Origin: Omphiscola glabra
Lineage: Eukaryota > Mollusca > Gastropoda > Lymnaeidae
Assembly: GCA_964017045.1 (NCBI GenBank)
Contig: OZ024807.1
Span: 14,975,441 to 15,039,440 of the forward strand
DNA: 64,000 nucleotides
Reading direction: 5' to 3'
The translations under genes were made by a program, and so were the position numbers. Every line of letters begins with the position of its first letter. Positions within the stretch are counted from its first letter, which is position 1. Below the pieces are notes generated by a model. The model saw only the letters and a program-made list of their open reading frames with translations. It made no database searches and was not told the origin of the DNA. Positions 1 to 12,589 of this stretch are shown in pieces.

Positions 1-1080
1 TGGTGCGCATTCGTTTTGATCACTACTGCAAGTCAAATACAAAAGCTAAGAACAGCACCTAATAAATTAATAATTTCACGTTTCTCTTTCACTGGCAGCG
101 TTAGGAATCGATCTACTCGAGTGATACAACCCACAATGGCTTTCACAAATATTGAGCAAACTAATCAAATGGTGAAAGGTTAAATTTATGTGTGGGTTTG
201 CTGTTTTTTTTCCCCACTAAACTTCCATTTCCACAACTCTTTTGGAAACGTGAGGAAATAAATGTTTCCAATAAAAGAGCTGTGCAACGCTTTTAAAATA
301 ATAATAATTATATATATTTTAATTATATCTATATCTTTATATATCTATTATATTAAACGTAACTTGATTTCCGAGGGCTTTGTTTGTCGTATAAGGGGAT
401 ACTGTTTCAATGTTCGAACTTTTCACTAGGGTTGACTACGAATTAGTTAATTTAATTTGCGAAAATCCGCTGACTTTTTGTTTAGAGTCCTAAAGTCAGA
501 AAAAGGATTTCCGTTTTTTTTCCCTCCTTATTTTTGGCAACGCAACTTAAGACTTTCTCATCTCGACTGTTGGTTCCTCTCCTCTTGACAGCAACACGCG
601 ACGACAGAATTCCGTCGTTAGGTCCTCCAACTATTGATTACACGCCAAGACGTCTCGTGAGCCGGCCTGGCATAAAACTCATTTTCATATAGAACACGGC
701 ATAATGACGTACCGGGAGGTCAGGGGGCTCGTGTTCCCCCTCACCACAATATCGAACACCGGGGCAAAAGGTGTTCTAAAGTCAAAGAGCCTCGTTTCTA
801 CCTACGAGGGTGACCCAAATGATCCCCCATGTTGGTCGGGGTGGAGGTAGCCCACCAATTGGAGATATGAAGACAATTCATCCGTGGCGTTATAAAGAAA
901 GTTCAATTTCTATAGTCTGACTATGAATCATGTGTTAACGATTCCCACCCCACCCCCACCCAACCCCAAAACATCTTTTTCCCAGGTTTCATCACTGAAT
1001 AACGATCGAGGTAAATAACAATAATTCCGGACATGTTATGTTACTATTCGATTTTTTAATGTAAAATTTATTTATGGAGC
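1..1080. other. No supportable feature
   Basis: AT-rich ends around a more mixed block (600-880). No reading frame with family similarity and no repeat seen. Confidence 0.4.
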
Positions 1081-1084
1081 AAGT

Positions 1085-1385
1085 TGTCTGGTCGTCAAGG
1101 AATCTCGAATATAATTGTCACTGGATCTCGAAAATAACTGTCACTGGTTCTCGAATATAATTGTCACTGTATCTCCAATATAATTGTCATTGGATCACTA
1201 ACATGATAGTCATATGATTCCTAAAATAATTGTCATTGGATAACCAATACAGCGGTCATGTAACTCTCATGTAAATGTCACTTTGGATCTTTAATATAAC
1301 TGTCCCAATGGATCTCCAATATAACTGTCACTTAGTATCTATAATATAACTGTCACATTGGATCTCTAACATAATTCTTAGTCAT
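1085..1385 (+). repeat. Degenerate ~30-bp minisatellite
   Basis: About nine irregular units of GGATCTC(G/C)AATATAA(T/C)TGTCACT. Confidence 0.8.
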
Positions 1386-1936
1386 CATTAAGGTAGGATT
1401 AGAAAAGCCATCGTTATTCAAAAACAAAATGCTCATAGTGAATAACCAACGTAGAACCAAGAGCTAACACCACGAAAACGTGCGTGTGTTCATAGCAGAT
1501 GGCTGAATCACAACGGATTGTCACTGGCCTACTGTATGACTCGGAGGAATGCACAGGGGCCTTGGTATTTAGATCAGTGCTTCTCAAGCCGTTTGCATAC
1601 TTGGGTTCGCCTGTAACAAAAACATTGAACTGAATCGTTATAATCCTGAGTACGAAACCTTCTCAAACCAACGAAGTTCGATCGGCCACACAAAAAAGAG
1701 AGTCCGAGGTATTGTTCAAGTTATTTGTTTTCAAATATTATGAAACATTAACCATCGTTCCTTAAAGTTAAAGAAACTCATGTGGTAAAGCTTAACAACA
1801 ACCCAGTGGGCACGGGGCTCGTTCTTTGGCAAGCATATCAAAAGATGATGGACTGGGAGGCACTGATTGACACAATCAACGTGTCTTCAATATTTTAAAA
1901 AAAATCGATTTTGTGAAGCATGATGGAAGGGGCTTG

Positions 1937-2076
1937 ACAAAATGAGAAAGAGCGTATAAAGTGGGGGAGGGTGTCGACGCAATGAGATTGAGCATATAAA
2001 GAAAGGGGGTCGACGCAATGAGATTGAGCATATAAAGAAAGGGGGTCGACGCAATGAGATTGAGCGCATAAAGCAT
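1937..2076 (+). repeat. 36-bp minisatellite
   Basis: Four units of GACGCAATGAGATTGAGCAT followed by ATAAAGAAAGGGGGTC; outer units diverged. Small open frames here are repeat artefacts. Confidence 0.9.
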
Positions 2077-2402
2077 AAGGCTTTTTACATGACATTCCCT
2101 TGGAAGGCTGGGATAAACAAAGAGCCGTGGGTGTCGAGGGATAAGTTGTATGACTTTGTTATCACATCTTTGTGCTCTGTGATCTTAGCGTGTGCTGATG
2201 CACTGTCGGAGCAGTGATGAAACCGACGCAGCCCTGAAGGGGGGGGGGGGGGGTAAACCTGAGGAGGAAAAAAAAGGGGGGGGGGTAAATCCATTTGACC
2301 TCCTGTTATATTTATATTAAAAAATATACATCAACTCGCTATATATACAAATTTAAATCTGCACTTGACACGCCCATCCCCAACTGGGGGTAGTCTTTTG
2401 GC

Positions 2403-2512
2403 CATCCCCTGGCCCAACAGGTACGTAAAAATCCTGCCTCGTTACATCCATCCCAGGGTCCCCTGGCCCAACAGGTACGTAAAAATCCTGCCTCGTTACA
2501 TCCATCCCAGGG
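2403..2512 (+). repeat. 54-bp direct duplication
   Basis: CCCCTGGCCCAACAGGTACG through TACATCCATCCCAGGG twice in tandem, nearly identical. Confidence 0.9.
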
Positions 2513-2719
2513 AACTGTCAATGAGAAAACATGTTTATGTTGTGAAAACGTGTATCTTTGTAAAGCACGTGTGTGTTTGGATGTATAATACTGGTGTGTT
2601 TCTCTATGTCGAGAGATTGTGTATTGTAAAAGACAGAGCGGTGCCCTTAAGGTTTCGTGAGTTGGGATTCATTTCAATGGCCGTCAGAGCTATAATAACT
2701 CTTCATTATAAATATTAGG

Positions 2720-4650
2720 CTTCCGGTGAGTTCTGCTTCCTTTTCGAAACCGACCTTTCCCCCCCCCCCCCCCCAATCCACATGTTTTATATTAATAGTA
2801 TTTAGTGGGGGAAAAGGCTGTCATGCATGACACGTGAACTGTTGATGTTATACTAATAAAGAGCCACGAGTTTGGTGTAGGGCTGTATGGTGTAAGAATA
2901 GCAATAGGCCCATTACTCAAAATACCCGAACCTGGTGTACAAAACAACTGCACCCTGGTAAGCCCTAGTCAAGCAAAGTTTTAACAAATGAGAAAGCGTT
3001 TTTTTTTTAAAATTGTGATGGGACTGGGGGGGGGGGGGGTGTCCGAAGCTGTGACCATTATGACCACCGAGGCAGAAGACGGGTTCGTTTATCGGCTGCT
3101 ACAGCGGCATCCCGATATGTTTATCATAGAGCGTCGGCAAACACGAGCGAGACGGCGACGTCAATATTAGCGCGGACATTTCAATTAAAGCGTTGTTTTC
3201 ACGAGACCTTTCAGTGGGACGGCACAGTTGTTTTGGTCAAACTAGCCGTTGTCTAGTACGGAATTATCTGGTTAGGCATTTTTTAAAAATTATTATTATT
3301 TTAAATATCACATTAGGAAATGGCGTCAGCGGGCCGTCGAGCTTATGCTCCTTATGCCCTCCCCGGCGCCCACCCGCACCTGCCGGCCGCCTCGATCGGG
3401 TTCGCCGACGGAGACCCTCCCCGACCGGAGACATCTGGTCGACCAAAGACGCTGTGTTTCAAGCGTCCGTAGTCCACTCTCCCAGGGGCCGGGACGGTAA
3501 ATTAACGTCCTAATATCTCCCCCCACCCGTCCCGGGGAAGCATCGGACGCCCTCTAAGAGGGATTCTACAGTGGGTTTCCACCTCGCGACTAGTTCGCGA
3601 AATAGCTGGGACGAAACGGTTGCCTAGGAGCAGCTTTCTCAGGGCTGCATATTTAGAATCACCGGCTATAGGCTTCCACCACAGCCCATAGCCTCATATC
3701 CCTTAACGGCAACTTGTAATCATGATCCCTACCCTGTGTTTGCCTTTTCTTCCCCCTGTGAAGCATTTATTATTTTAAATACCATTTTCAATCGTTCAGT
3801 ACAAATGTCTTCAGACAAATTATACAAGAAAATGTCAAGTTCGTTGAATGTTCATCTTATGGAGATGATGAATCAAAATGACGTCTCAAGATGGGCATGG
3901 CGACATATTTCCTAACTACCAGGGGGGAAAAAATCCCCCAAGGACAGGTCTAATTATTCTTTTAAGTTTTAAGGTAACCATAATATTATTTATTTATTTT
4001 TTTGTTAACGATCAGAAAGGGTCTAACAGGAATGAAGTTTATAACATTAAAAACATGGCTTATTTTAACAATCGTCGTCCAGTTCGGGCATCAAGCCCAA
4101 TTTGTTTTGTTGACCCTTTCCTGTGGGTCAAATATTATTAAGTCGTGTCGGTTGTTGTTGACCCCAGGGTGAAGTTTTTGTCGCAATTTCAGGCTACCTA
4201 AAATTCCTATGCTCGTTAAAAATTAAAAAGCTAATCAGTAATTTAACATTCAATACTATTTGATCCCCGAAAGATTAAATTTTCTATTTCCTAGTTCCTT
4301 ACAGAAATTGTAAGTCCTATCCACGCATTCTTTTTTCTGATTTACAAAAACAATATTTGGAATATGTCGCACGGCTGTCGGGTAAAGCAGACTCGGGCTG
4401 AGACACATCCAGGGGTTAAATAAAAAACAACAACAACATCAAAAGCCAACGGAATGTATAATTTCGGTGTGCACAGAATGCTGCAATTGAAGCGGGAAAC
4501 ATTTGTGCACGGCTGGATAATAAGGTACAATTAAATGATCGTGATCAGGCCGGCACGGCTAACGATGTTGGCATCGTTGGAATACGAAGAAGCCAAAACG
4601 GCAGTGCCGTTATACAGAGAGCCCCATTCAAGCATTGAACTTTAAAACAG
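2720..4650. other. No supportable gene
   Basis: Includes C16 at 2760-2774, a G13 run near 3026 and a GC-rich island (3320-3530) without recognisable coding content. Confidence 0.35.
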
Positions 4651-4664
4651 ACATGTATCATTGA

Positions 4665-4860
4665 GGGGAGATGGGATCCCTGGGCAACCATGGGATCCTT
4701 GAACAGACATGGGATCCTTCAACAGAAATGTTATCTTCGTGAGGACATGGGCTTTTTTGTTAGGATGTGGGATATTTGTGTGGACATGGGATCTTTGAGC
4801 ATGCTAGGGATCTTTGAGTGGAAATGGGGCCCTTGAACAGACATAGGATCTTTATAGAAG
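4665..4860 (+). repeat. Degenerate GGGATC(C/T)TTGAACAGACAT minisatellite
   Basis: About eight weak units, 20-30 bp. GGATC motif recalls the arrays at 34165 and 36990 but the units are not clearly related. Confidence 0.65.
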
Positions 4861-5127
4861 ACCAAAGAGTCTATGTGCAGCCATGGGAACATTGCGCTGA
4901 CACTCTAAGTGAGTAGGAAGATCTCATTTGAATGTGTTAGACATCATGGGTTTTAAATTGTATATAAATAAATTCAATGTAAGTCATCAGGGTGATTAAA
5001 TGTCCAGCGAGGTTGGTGTTATAATGTACATGTTGGATAAAGATTGATAAAAAAAACAACATCGATTTGGGGGTGGGAGGGAGATAGAATAGAGAGAGAT
5101 TTTTTTAAATCATAAGGCCACATGAAA

Positions 5128-5316
5128 AGGTCCCACCCAGGGCCTGAAAATATGTCTATGCCAGAGTCACACCCAGGACATGCCAATATGTCTATGCCAG
5201 AGTCACACCCAGGACATGCCAATATGTCTATGCCAGAGTCACACCCAGGACATGCCAATATGTCTATGCCAGAGTCACACCGAGGACCTGCCAATATGTA
5301 TATACCAGATTCCCTC
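5128..5316 (+). repeat. 36-bp minisatellite
   Basis: Five units of ACCCAGGACATGCCAATATG followed by TCTATGCCAGAGTCAC; open frames on both strands result from the multiple-of-three period. Confidence 0.93.
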
Positions 5317-6482
5317 TTATTTGAAATGTCCATGGAGATCCAGCAAATCCATCTAAGTCTGTTGTAGAATGTCAAACTCAAATTTGAACAATGAATGTTT
5401 TGCTCAAAAATTGGGGTGAGGGTGAGGAGAGGCCCATAACTATGGGGATCAAGTCCCGGGGCCATTCTAATGTGTTTTAACCCGTGGCGGGAATGGGGCG
5501 GTGGAAAGATGGATGAAAAACCGGCGGTAGCTGGGCTCGGCCCGGCGCCAAATAAGCTGTCCGGTGGGACAGGACGTCAAACAAATATCGGGAGCAGCCT
5601 GCGTGAAATCGAGGCTGGAAATTAAATATAGTTTTCCAGAGGATAGTTCGCATTGGACGAGACAATGACGAGGGCGGAAAGTGAGTGGGAGTGCTGTGAA
5701 TACTGAACATAACATAAGACTTAATAGTAAACATGCATTGCGTGAGTCGGAATTTAAAATAACATACTAATTTCCGAACGCGGTTAAAGATGCAACTCTT
5801 CTTATCAGCTTGCAAGCACCAACACAAGAAACAGGCTTTAAAATATTTTTTAAAAAGATATTTTAACTACAGCGTAAACGAATGTTAACACTAAATCAGG
5901 TTAAAGACAAGTTTGAGCTCTTTACAGCCTGCACCTGCTATATAGAGAAAGAGTCAAAGGTGCCGTTTTGTGTTACGGGGCAGGGGAGGCTGGTGGTGGA
6001 CAACAACAATTTTACATAAAGTGTCGTACACACGAGTCAGTCAGAGCTGTTACCGCGGCCCGTGGAGTATTAGCTCCACCAATCCACATCAACGCTCATG
6101 AAGTACAGCATGTCAAGTGTGTACGCGTTTTCCCAGCGCTCTCGGGCCATCCAGGTCGTTCTTTCGGGCATGGAAATAGTCCTAGAGTCTAGGTCCTAGA
6201 TACGCCCTTGGCGTAGACTGAATATGAGACCTGGTTTAGAGGAGGACAAAAAAATGAGAGCCCCACACACAAATGATTTCAACATGTTTAGGATACCTCC
6301 ACGACTCGCTCCTCATATGTGATAAATGTAGGTCACTCGAGAGTCATCTCCGGCTTTGTGCATTTAATAGTCTTTTATACAAATGAATTTTTTAGTTTTC
6401 ATGCAACAGTTTCCTTTCAAAATTCAGTTCGTCTACATGGAATTAATTCGCAAGTTTTTCTAACTTACGTTGAGTGTTAATA

Positions 6483-6681
6483 CAGTGTTACGTTGAGTGT
6501 TACCCCCTTTGGGGGTCGCGCGACCCTTTCTCCGGGGTCGCCTAAGACCATCTGAAAACACATATAATACATATACTCTACAGTTTTAAAGTAGCTAGAA
6601 AATAATTGAATGGCTAGGGGGTCGCCACAACTTGAGGAACTGTATGAAAGGGTCGCGGCATTAGAAAGGTTGAGAACCACT
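6483..6681 (+). mobile_element. hAT-like MITE, 199 bp
   Basis: Right end reads (reverse) CAGTGGTTCTCAACCTTTC; left end CAGTGTTACGTTGAG is diverged. Interior has GGGGTCGCCTAAGACCATC and GGGGGTCGCCACAAC. Paired with the copy at 31025-31185. Confidence 0.7.
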
Positions 6682-6689
6682 GTAATAGA

Positions 6690-9450
6690 TGGTCAAAATT
6701 TGATAGGAAAAACTAATAAGGTTAACAAAATATGTTTTAAAGAATAATACAGGGAAGATTAAGATCAATTTGTGAAATCGGTAAATAAAATCTCAAGGTA
6801 GGTGAACATTGATGAAACAACTCACACGAATTGTGTATAAGTCGCCCTAATGGGTCACCGGGACGTCAGCAGCTTAGAAATTTCGACTACAATAACCAGA
6901 AAACGTTCGCGATGTTGACATTAGCAAGCAGGCCAGAGTAATGTCGCAGCAGTAAATCTTTACGTCACTCAAAGGGCTCTCCATCATAGTCATTACTCCG
7001 AGAAACGAACCGTACCTGACCTACTGTTTAAACGAGTTCTGACCGTCTGTTGATTGCATTCGTTCAAAATCTGACTAAGGCAGATAATATTTACTCATGA
7101 ATTAATATGTGTAAAAACATCCACGAGGGAGATATAAGAATGTGTCATTTTTAGTTACTGGCAAGACAACGCGACTGAAAATCTGTGTAATGCATAGAGT
7201 ATGCCACACTGCACGCGAAGTCGCATTATAAACCCCATTTAAAGGCACTAGACTTTCAACCGAACACGTATAATGCCGTATAAAAAATGGCCAACATTGA
7301 AATAGAAACCAGCCCATTCTTGAAAGGACTGGGACACAGGTACGCCGCAGCAAGGAATCTTTTTAAGTACGGTGACCTTTTTACCTACCACTAGTTGCAC
7401 AACTCAACAAAGCCACGTCTGGACTGTTGTAAGGTGGAGAGAAAAAAACGGGGGGGGGGGGGCGCGACTGTGTCAGCACACCTATCAGGTAGAAGACGGG
7501 CCAAGGCCTCGAGCAGGGAATCCATTAGCGCTGAACAAAGGAGTGAGTTTATTTTGCCATTTTAGTTTCAGGTGATTTATACCATGACGATTAACATCCA
7601 ACAACCACCCCCTTATGCCAAGCCAAACACGACCTCGCGACTAAAAAAAACAACTATACACATCTTCCTATTCCAAGACATCCTAGACTCTCACAGAATA
7701 TCATATTTTCTTTGATGCAAGTTTGTGATCTCTTTGCATTTCCTGTCATTGCAGACGTCATGTGTTTTTCAGTGGAGTAACGAATCCATAAAGCTGATCG
7801 AACACAGGGTCAAGGCAATTCTAAACACTGCAGCAGCACCCATTATTCAGAATGTCAGTTCGGGTTTCGAGGATAACATAAGAGAATAATTTCTCAGCAT
7901 CACGCGCAGATCATCTGTAGATTTTTTTAAAGTGTGAGTGAGTGGTTTTTATGTGTGCGGGGGGCGGGGGTGCGTAAAACATGTCTTGAGTCGTAGTATT
8001 TCTAAAATGGGTGAGGGTGTAATGCAAAGGTCAGAATATAGTCAACAATACGACTGTAATTTAAGGGTTGCTTAACTCAGCAGTGTGGATTCAAACAATA
8101 TGGAAAATAATGCTCAAATTTAAGTTTTAAAACAGGTCAACTTTTGGCAGTCTTAGTCTGACATAAAACACGTTGAGATCCAGACCCAAAACCGAATATG
8201 TTGCGAGATGTCTTGTATCCCACGGCTAGTGACGGTGTCCGGATTCGAGTGACCGACGTCTGATGTCAGGAATAGGATATTAAGTTTCTCTACTCTGCAG
8301 CTCTAGATACTAGATAAAAACGACATCGCTGGTGTTTTCAAGGACAGTATTTTAACCTGCTCTGACCTGGGCTGCTTGATTCCATGAATGTCAGGTCTCG
8401 TCTCCACCTTGTGATTGCATGTCGAAAGAGACATCTTACAATTACAACGCAGCTATAGCTAGAACAATAACATTTGTATCAGTGCGTGAGTTCCTTGCCA
8501 TTTACAAAATGTCAGCTTTGTAATTAAGGGGAACAGACGAAGGAGATGCCCATAAAACGATTGCTTGAGAGAATAAACGATAGATATGGTGAACTTTCAC
8601 GAGGATTCGGGAAGGTGGAACTGAAACTAAGGAATAGACTAAAAACAATGTGGATTATATAGGGAGGGTGACATGGAAGGAGATGAAGAGATAGTGGGGA
8701 TGTACAATGGGGATGTGGAATACTTGGCGTCATCAAGTATGACGCGGAGGATACTAAGGCAACAGTGTAGACAGAAAGTGAGGGAGAGAAGTGAGAACTA
8801 AGCCTTATACCTTATCTCTTTCTACCTCCACCCCACTTTCCGCCCACAAAAAAGTTACGAATACCTTATGTAATATCACTCCCCCCCCCCCCCCAAAGAG
8901 AGAGAGGAGGAGATAGCTGTGGGGGAGAGCTGAAAAGGAATAGCGAGGGAGAGTGGGAGGCAGGAGGGGGAAAGAGAAATATTTAAGGGATTCGGGGGGG
9001 AATGGGAGGGTTGAGACGGAGAAAGTGTGTTAAACCATTGTCAATGGGGACTGGGTGGCGTGGGGTAGAGCGTGACTCTGACCACTCGGCCACAGGTCAC
9101 AAACATAACTGTGGGAGAGGGACAGGTGTTCAGACAGTTTTTATCAGGTAACAGAGAAAGGATAGGGGGGTATAGTTTTTACTAAAGGCTTGATTGGACC
9201 AAACCTCAACACGTGCCCTATCACGTGATCCGTGTACTCCTCAGTATGCCAGTATGAAATGAAGAGGTAGCGTTATATTATATGAAATATGTACTCACGA
9301 GCAAACACTTACTCCGTTATTTCTAAAATATAGACTACGAATTTTCAAGGAATCAATTGCTAGGATTTAAAAGGAAAAAGGGAGGGGGGGGGGGTCCTCC
9401 GATTTTTTTCCAGCGCCATTTGTTTTAGCGATCCGTGCTGCACGCTGCTT
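6690..9450. other. No supportable gene
   Basis: Contains G/C runs (7450, 8881) and a purine-rich GGGAGA-type stretch (8890-9030). Nothing coding recognised. Confidence 0.35.
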
Positions 9451-9452
9451 GA

Positions 9453-9630
9453 AGGAAATAGTAGGGCAAGGTATGTGGAAGCTTCAATGGAAAGACAGGA
9501 CAATAAGAGAAGAACGTTTCGACTAAGAGTCGTCCTCAGCAGACAGGACATATACAACGTTCTTCTCTTATCGTCCTGTTTTTCGATTCCAGCCTCCGCA
9601 TACCTTGTGCTACTATTTCACCAGTGGCTG
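9453..9630. mobile_element. Foldback (long inverted repeat) element
   Basis: Left arm GAAATAGTAGGGCAAGGTAT through GACAATAAGAGAAGAACGTT (to about 9518) is mirrored by the right arm 9557-9625, about 85% identical over ~65 bases, around a ~38-base loop containing CGACTAAGAGTCGTC. Confidence 0.8.
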
Positions 9631-10706
9631 TACCAGAAGATGCACTTCCTAATTTTGACCCCCCCCCCCCAACTTTTCCAAAACACACACCCACTTTTTT
9701 TTCCCAAGAAAAAAATGTAACAAAAGTGGTGTGGGTATGGTAGTCGGTAGAAGTATCTACTATTCACAAAGTAAACATGAGTAAAACTTGCGCTGGGAAA
9801 AGGCATCTCTCCTTCGGTCCACTAAAGTGTCTAAAGGCAACCACTTTGGTTGAAACCTTGCGGAAGTCGTACATCACTCACTTTATATCTCTTATATTAT
9901 ATCTCTTCAATGTATTACTTCCGTATAGACTTCCAACCAAAAAAACCAAGAGCCCTACTTCAGATCCTGGGACTCCCACTTCAGTGGTAAAATCGTATGT
10001 TGTTATCTGTTGGTTGGTAGAAAGCTAGCCGCTTCTTTCACGGCCCCCTTGTAAATTCAAATGATCGGTATGACCCCTTTTATTGTTATTCTACACACTA
10101 GTTTGCTAGCCCATGTCAGCCCATGTCACTAGTAGCAATGTTCTAAAATTAAGTTGTTGGTTATTTTAACCTCTAAAATTTTTATTCAACATGCCACACT
10201 CAATTTTTAAAAATTATAAATCTCATATCAATTTTACGTCTAGAGAATAAGTAGAGTTTGTCACCCGGTGTAATGGTGTTTCTGTTACTAAAAATATCAC
10301 ACACACTGTTTGCTTTCTTTCTCTGAATAGAAACCCAGCTGTCTGCTCCGGTTTTAAAGACCTTTGTTGTGTCGCATTGTGTTCATTCATGACAGGTGCA
10401 GCCGGCACGACTACACTGTCTGGCCCCAAGACAGCTGACATAGTTAATTTAATAACTGAAAAGCACCGAGTATGAGCCAGATATCTGCATCAATACATGG
10501 TCCAGCCAGGCTTAACAAAAAGTATTTTGATATTGATGACCATCCATTAACTCAATGTTACGCATAAAATTTACATCATCTGATATTGAGAAATAAACGT
10601 TGATTAGAACTAGGTTTGTTTAATTCAGGCATGACGTGTAGTGTTTTACTCATATTCATTAATCTGACGGGACTATAGCAGTTGGAGTCCTGGGCTGGAT
10701 GGCAAC

Positions 10707-10845
10707 AGGTCTCTGAATCGAGGTTGTAACAGGTCTCTGCCCTGAGGTTGTAACGGACCACAGCATCGAGGTTGTTTAACAGGCCTATGCACTGAGGTTG
10801 TAACAGGCCTCTGCATCGAGCCTGTAATAGGCGTCTGCATCGGAA
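10707..10845 (+). repeat. ~27-bp degenerate minisatellite
   Basis: Five to six units of GAGGTTGTAACAGGCCTCTG followed by CATC. Confidence 0.85.
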
Positions 10846-11590
10846 GTGATTTAATTTTTTTTCAAGCAGATCATTGTTTAATCAGAGTCTCGCCATATTC
10901 TTCTTAAAGGAATTTCTGAAAGTGTAGTCTTAATCGAAAAATTCTTTGGAAGCCGCCCCTTCTCTATGTTGGTAACTTCGATCAGTCGCTGGTTAATGCA
11001 AAGTTATATAGCATAAAACCTAAGAAGGTGTATATAAATCCAACCAAGCGGCGTGGATGCCGTACTGCCCTTGACAAGTCTCACAGTAACATCAAAAAAG
11101 CATACCTTTGCTCTACGAAACTTTAATGAATACCATTTGCCGGGGATATATGAACTTTTTGGCAACCCTGCAAACTCTGGCGCCTAAGGCGGACACTTTT
11201 AATCATCTAACACCATCCCACCGGTCTGGAGTACAATTGATGGTGGACTTGATAGGGACGCATGTGCTGTACATTATCTAAAAGACACTTGTGACACTGC
11301 AAGTAGCCAAAAAGGCAGTGTGTACAGGGTTAACATCTGAGAACTAATGGATTGATGTAAGAAGCGCAGCTTCAAGCGACATTACATAATTACAACGGTT
11401 CTAAAATAGAAAAGCGTTTAGAGTAGCAAACTCAATGCATATGACTTAGACTAGTCAAAGCTGATTAAACTGACATCGCGTAATGACAACTTTAACGAGA
11501 AATACAAATATTTCAATTAAAAAATTGTGTTTTTTTTTTTGGTTGTGTTTTCGTTAAAGAAGAGCAGATACACGTACGAACATTTCGTAT

Positions 11591-11832
11591 CCGGAAATTT
11601 GTTTGATAGAAATCTCGTCGACGGAAAATTGATCGAATCTTTTTTTCAGTTCACACATTAAAATTTTGCGTCAAATTTCTTTTGAATGCATTCTTTTGTT
11701 TTAGTATATAGTAAAGTGCGTTCAAAAAGAAATTGGACGAAAATTTTAACGTGTGAACTGAAAAAAAGATTCGACCACATTTCCGTCCGATCAATTTTCC
11801 GTCGACGAAATTTCTTTCAAACAAATTTCCGG
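11591..11832. mobile_element. Palindromic MITE, 242 bp
   Basis: Arms of about 100-115 bases starting CCGGAAATTTGTTTGA pair over nearly their whole length; the left arm lacks a ~15-base segment (CGGACGGAAATGTGG, read from the right arm). TA flanks each end (11588 with one extra T; 11833), which would fit a Tc1/mariner-type target, but this is weak. Confidence 0.82.
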
Positions 11833-12435
11833 TAACCATGAACATTAAATAGAACCACGGACGTAAGACAAGGCAGAAGACATTAGCTCGGCGCCATAAT
11901 TAAAGGGGGAATTAATCTCAAAACAAATTACTGGATAATAACGGAAATACAAGTAAGTTGAGGGAAATCGTGAAAAGAAAAGAGGGGAATCAACTCCTCT
12001 TTCAACTTCCTGTGGCTAGTAACGTTTCAGTGGCAACTTCCCAATGGATTTCTGTAATATTTTTGGAGCAAATGCATCGATACATTTTAAAAACAGTTTC
12101 AACTGTCATAAGGAGAGGGGGGGGGGGGGGTGTTAAACATTTAAAATTACTAAGTGAATGTAGACGAAACTCTAACTAACCTCAAGTCTTAATAGAAATA
12201 ATTTTATTCACAAAATAATATATCATTGAATATATATATAGATAATGCTTTATATTTTCAATTACATTAATCAGCGTGTGTTTCCTATGTTTCAAATTTA
12301 AGATTACGTATGAATGGAAATAAAATCCAAGTGGCACACGCTAACAATTAGTTCAGTCTCACAATCTGATTTGAATGCAAGATTTTTAACATAAAAATGA
12401 CACGAATCATTGACTTAGACGTCTCCCCCCCCCCT

Positions 12436-12585
12436 CAGTGGCGTAGGAAGGGTCCGGGCGGCACTTTTTTCTTTACATGGAGGGGTGGCCTTTTTAACTA
12501 ATTGCAGAGTGGGTTTTTTTAGTGAAGGAGGGCGGCAAAAATCTCGAGCCGCCCCCTGGCGGCACTAACCCCAGCTACGCCACTG
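12436..12585. mobile_element. MITE, 150 bp, CAGTGGCGTAG termini
   Basis: Left CAGTGGCGTAGGAAGGG and right (reverse) CAGTGGCGTAGCTGGGG. Widespread hAT-type end in invertebrates. Flanks are C-rich so the target duplication is ambiguous. Confidence 0.82.
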
Positions 12586-12589
12586 CCCC

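Noticed and set aside
5019..5465. A 148-codon minus-strand frame with GIDILACPGCDS repeats
   Set aside because: It spans a 36-bp minisatellite and lacks similarity outside it.
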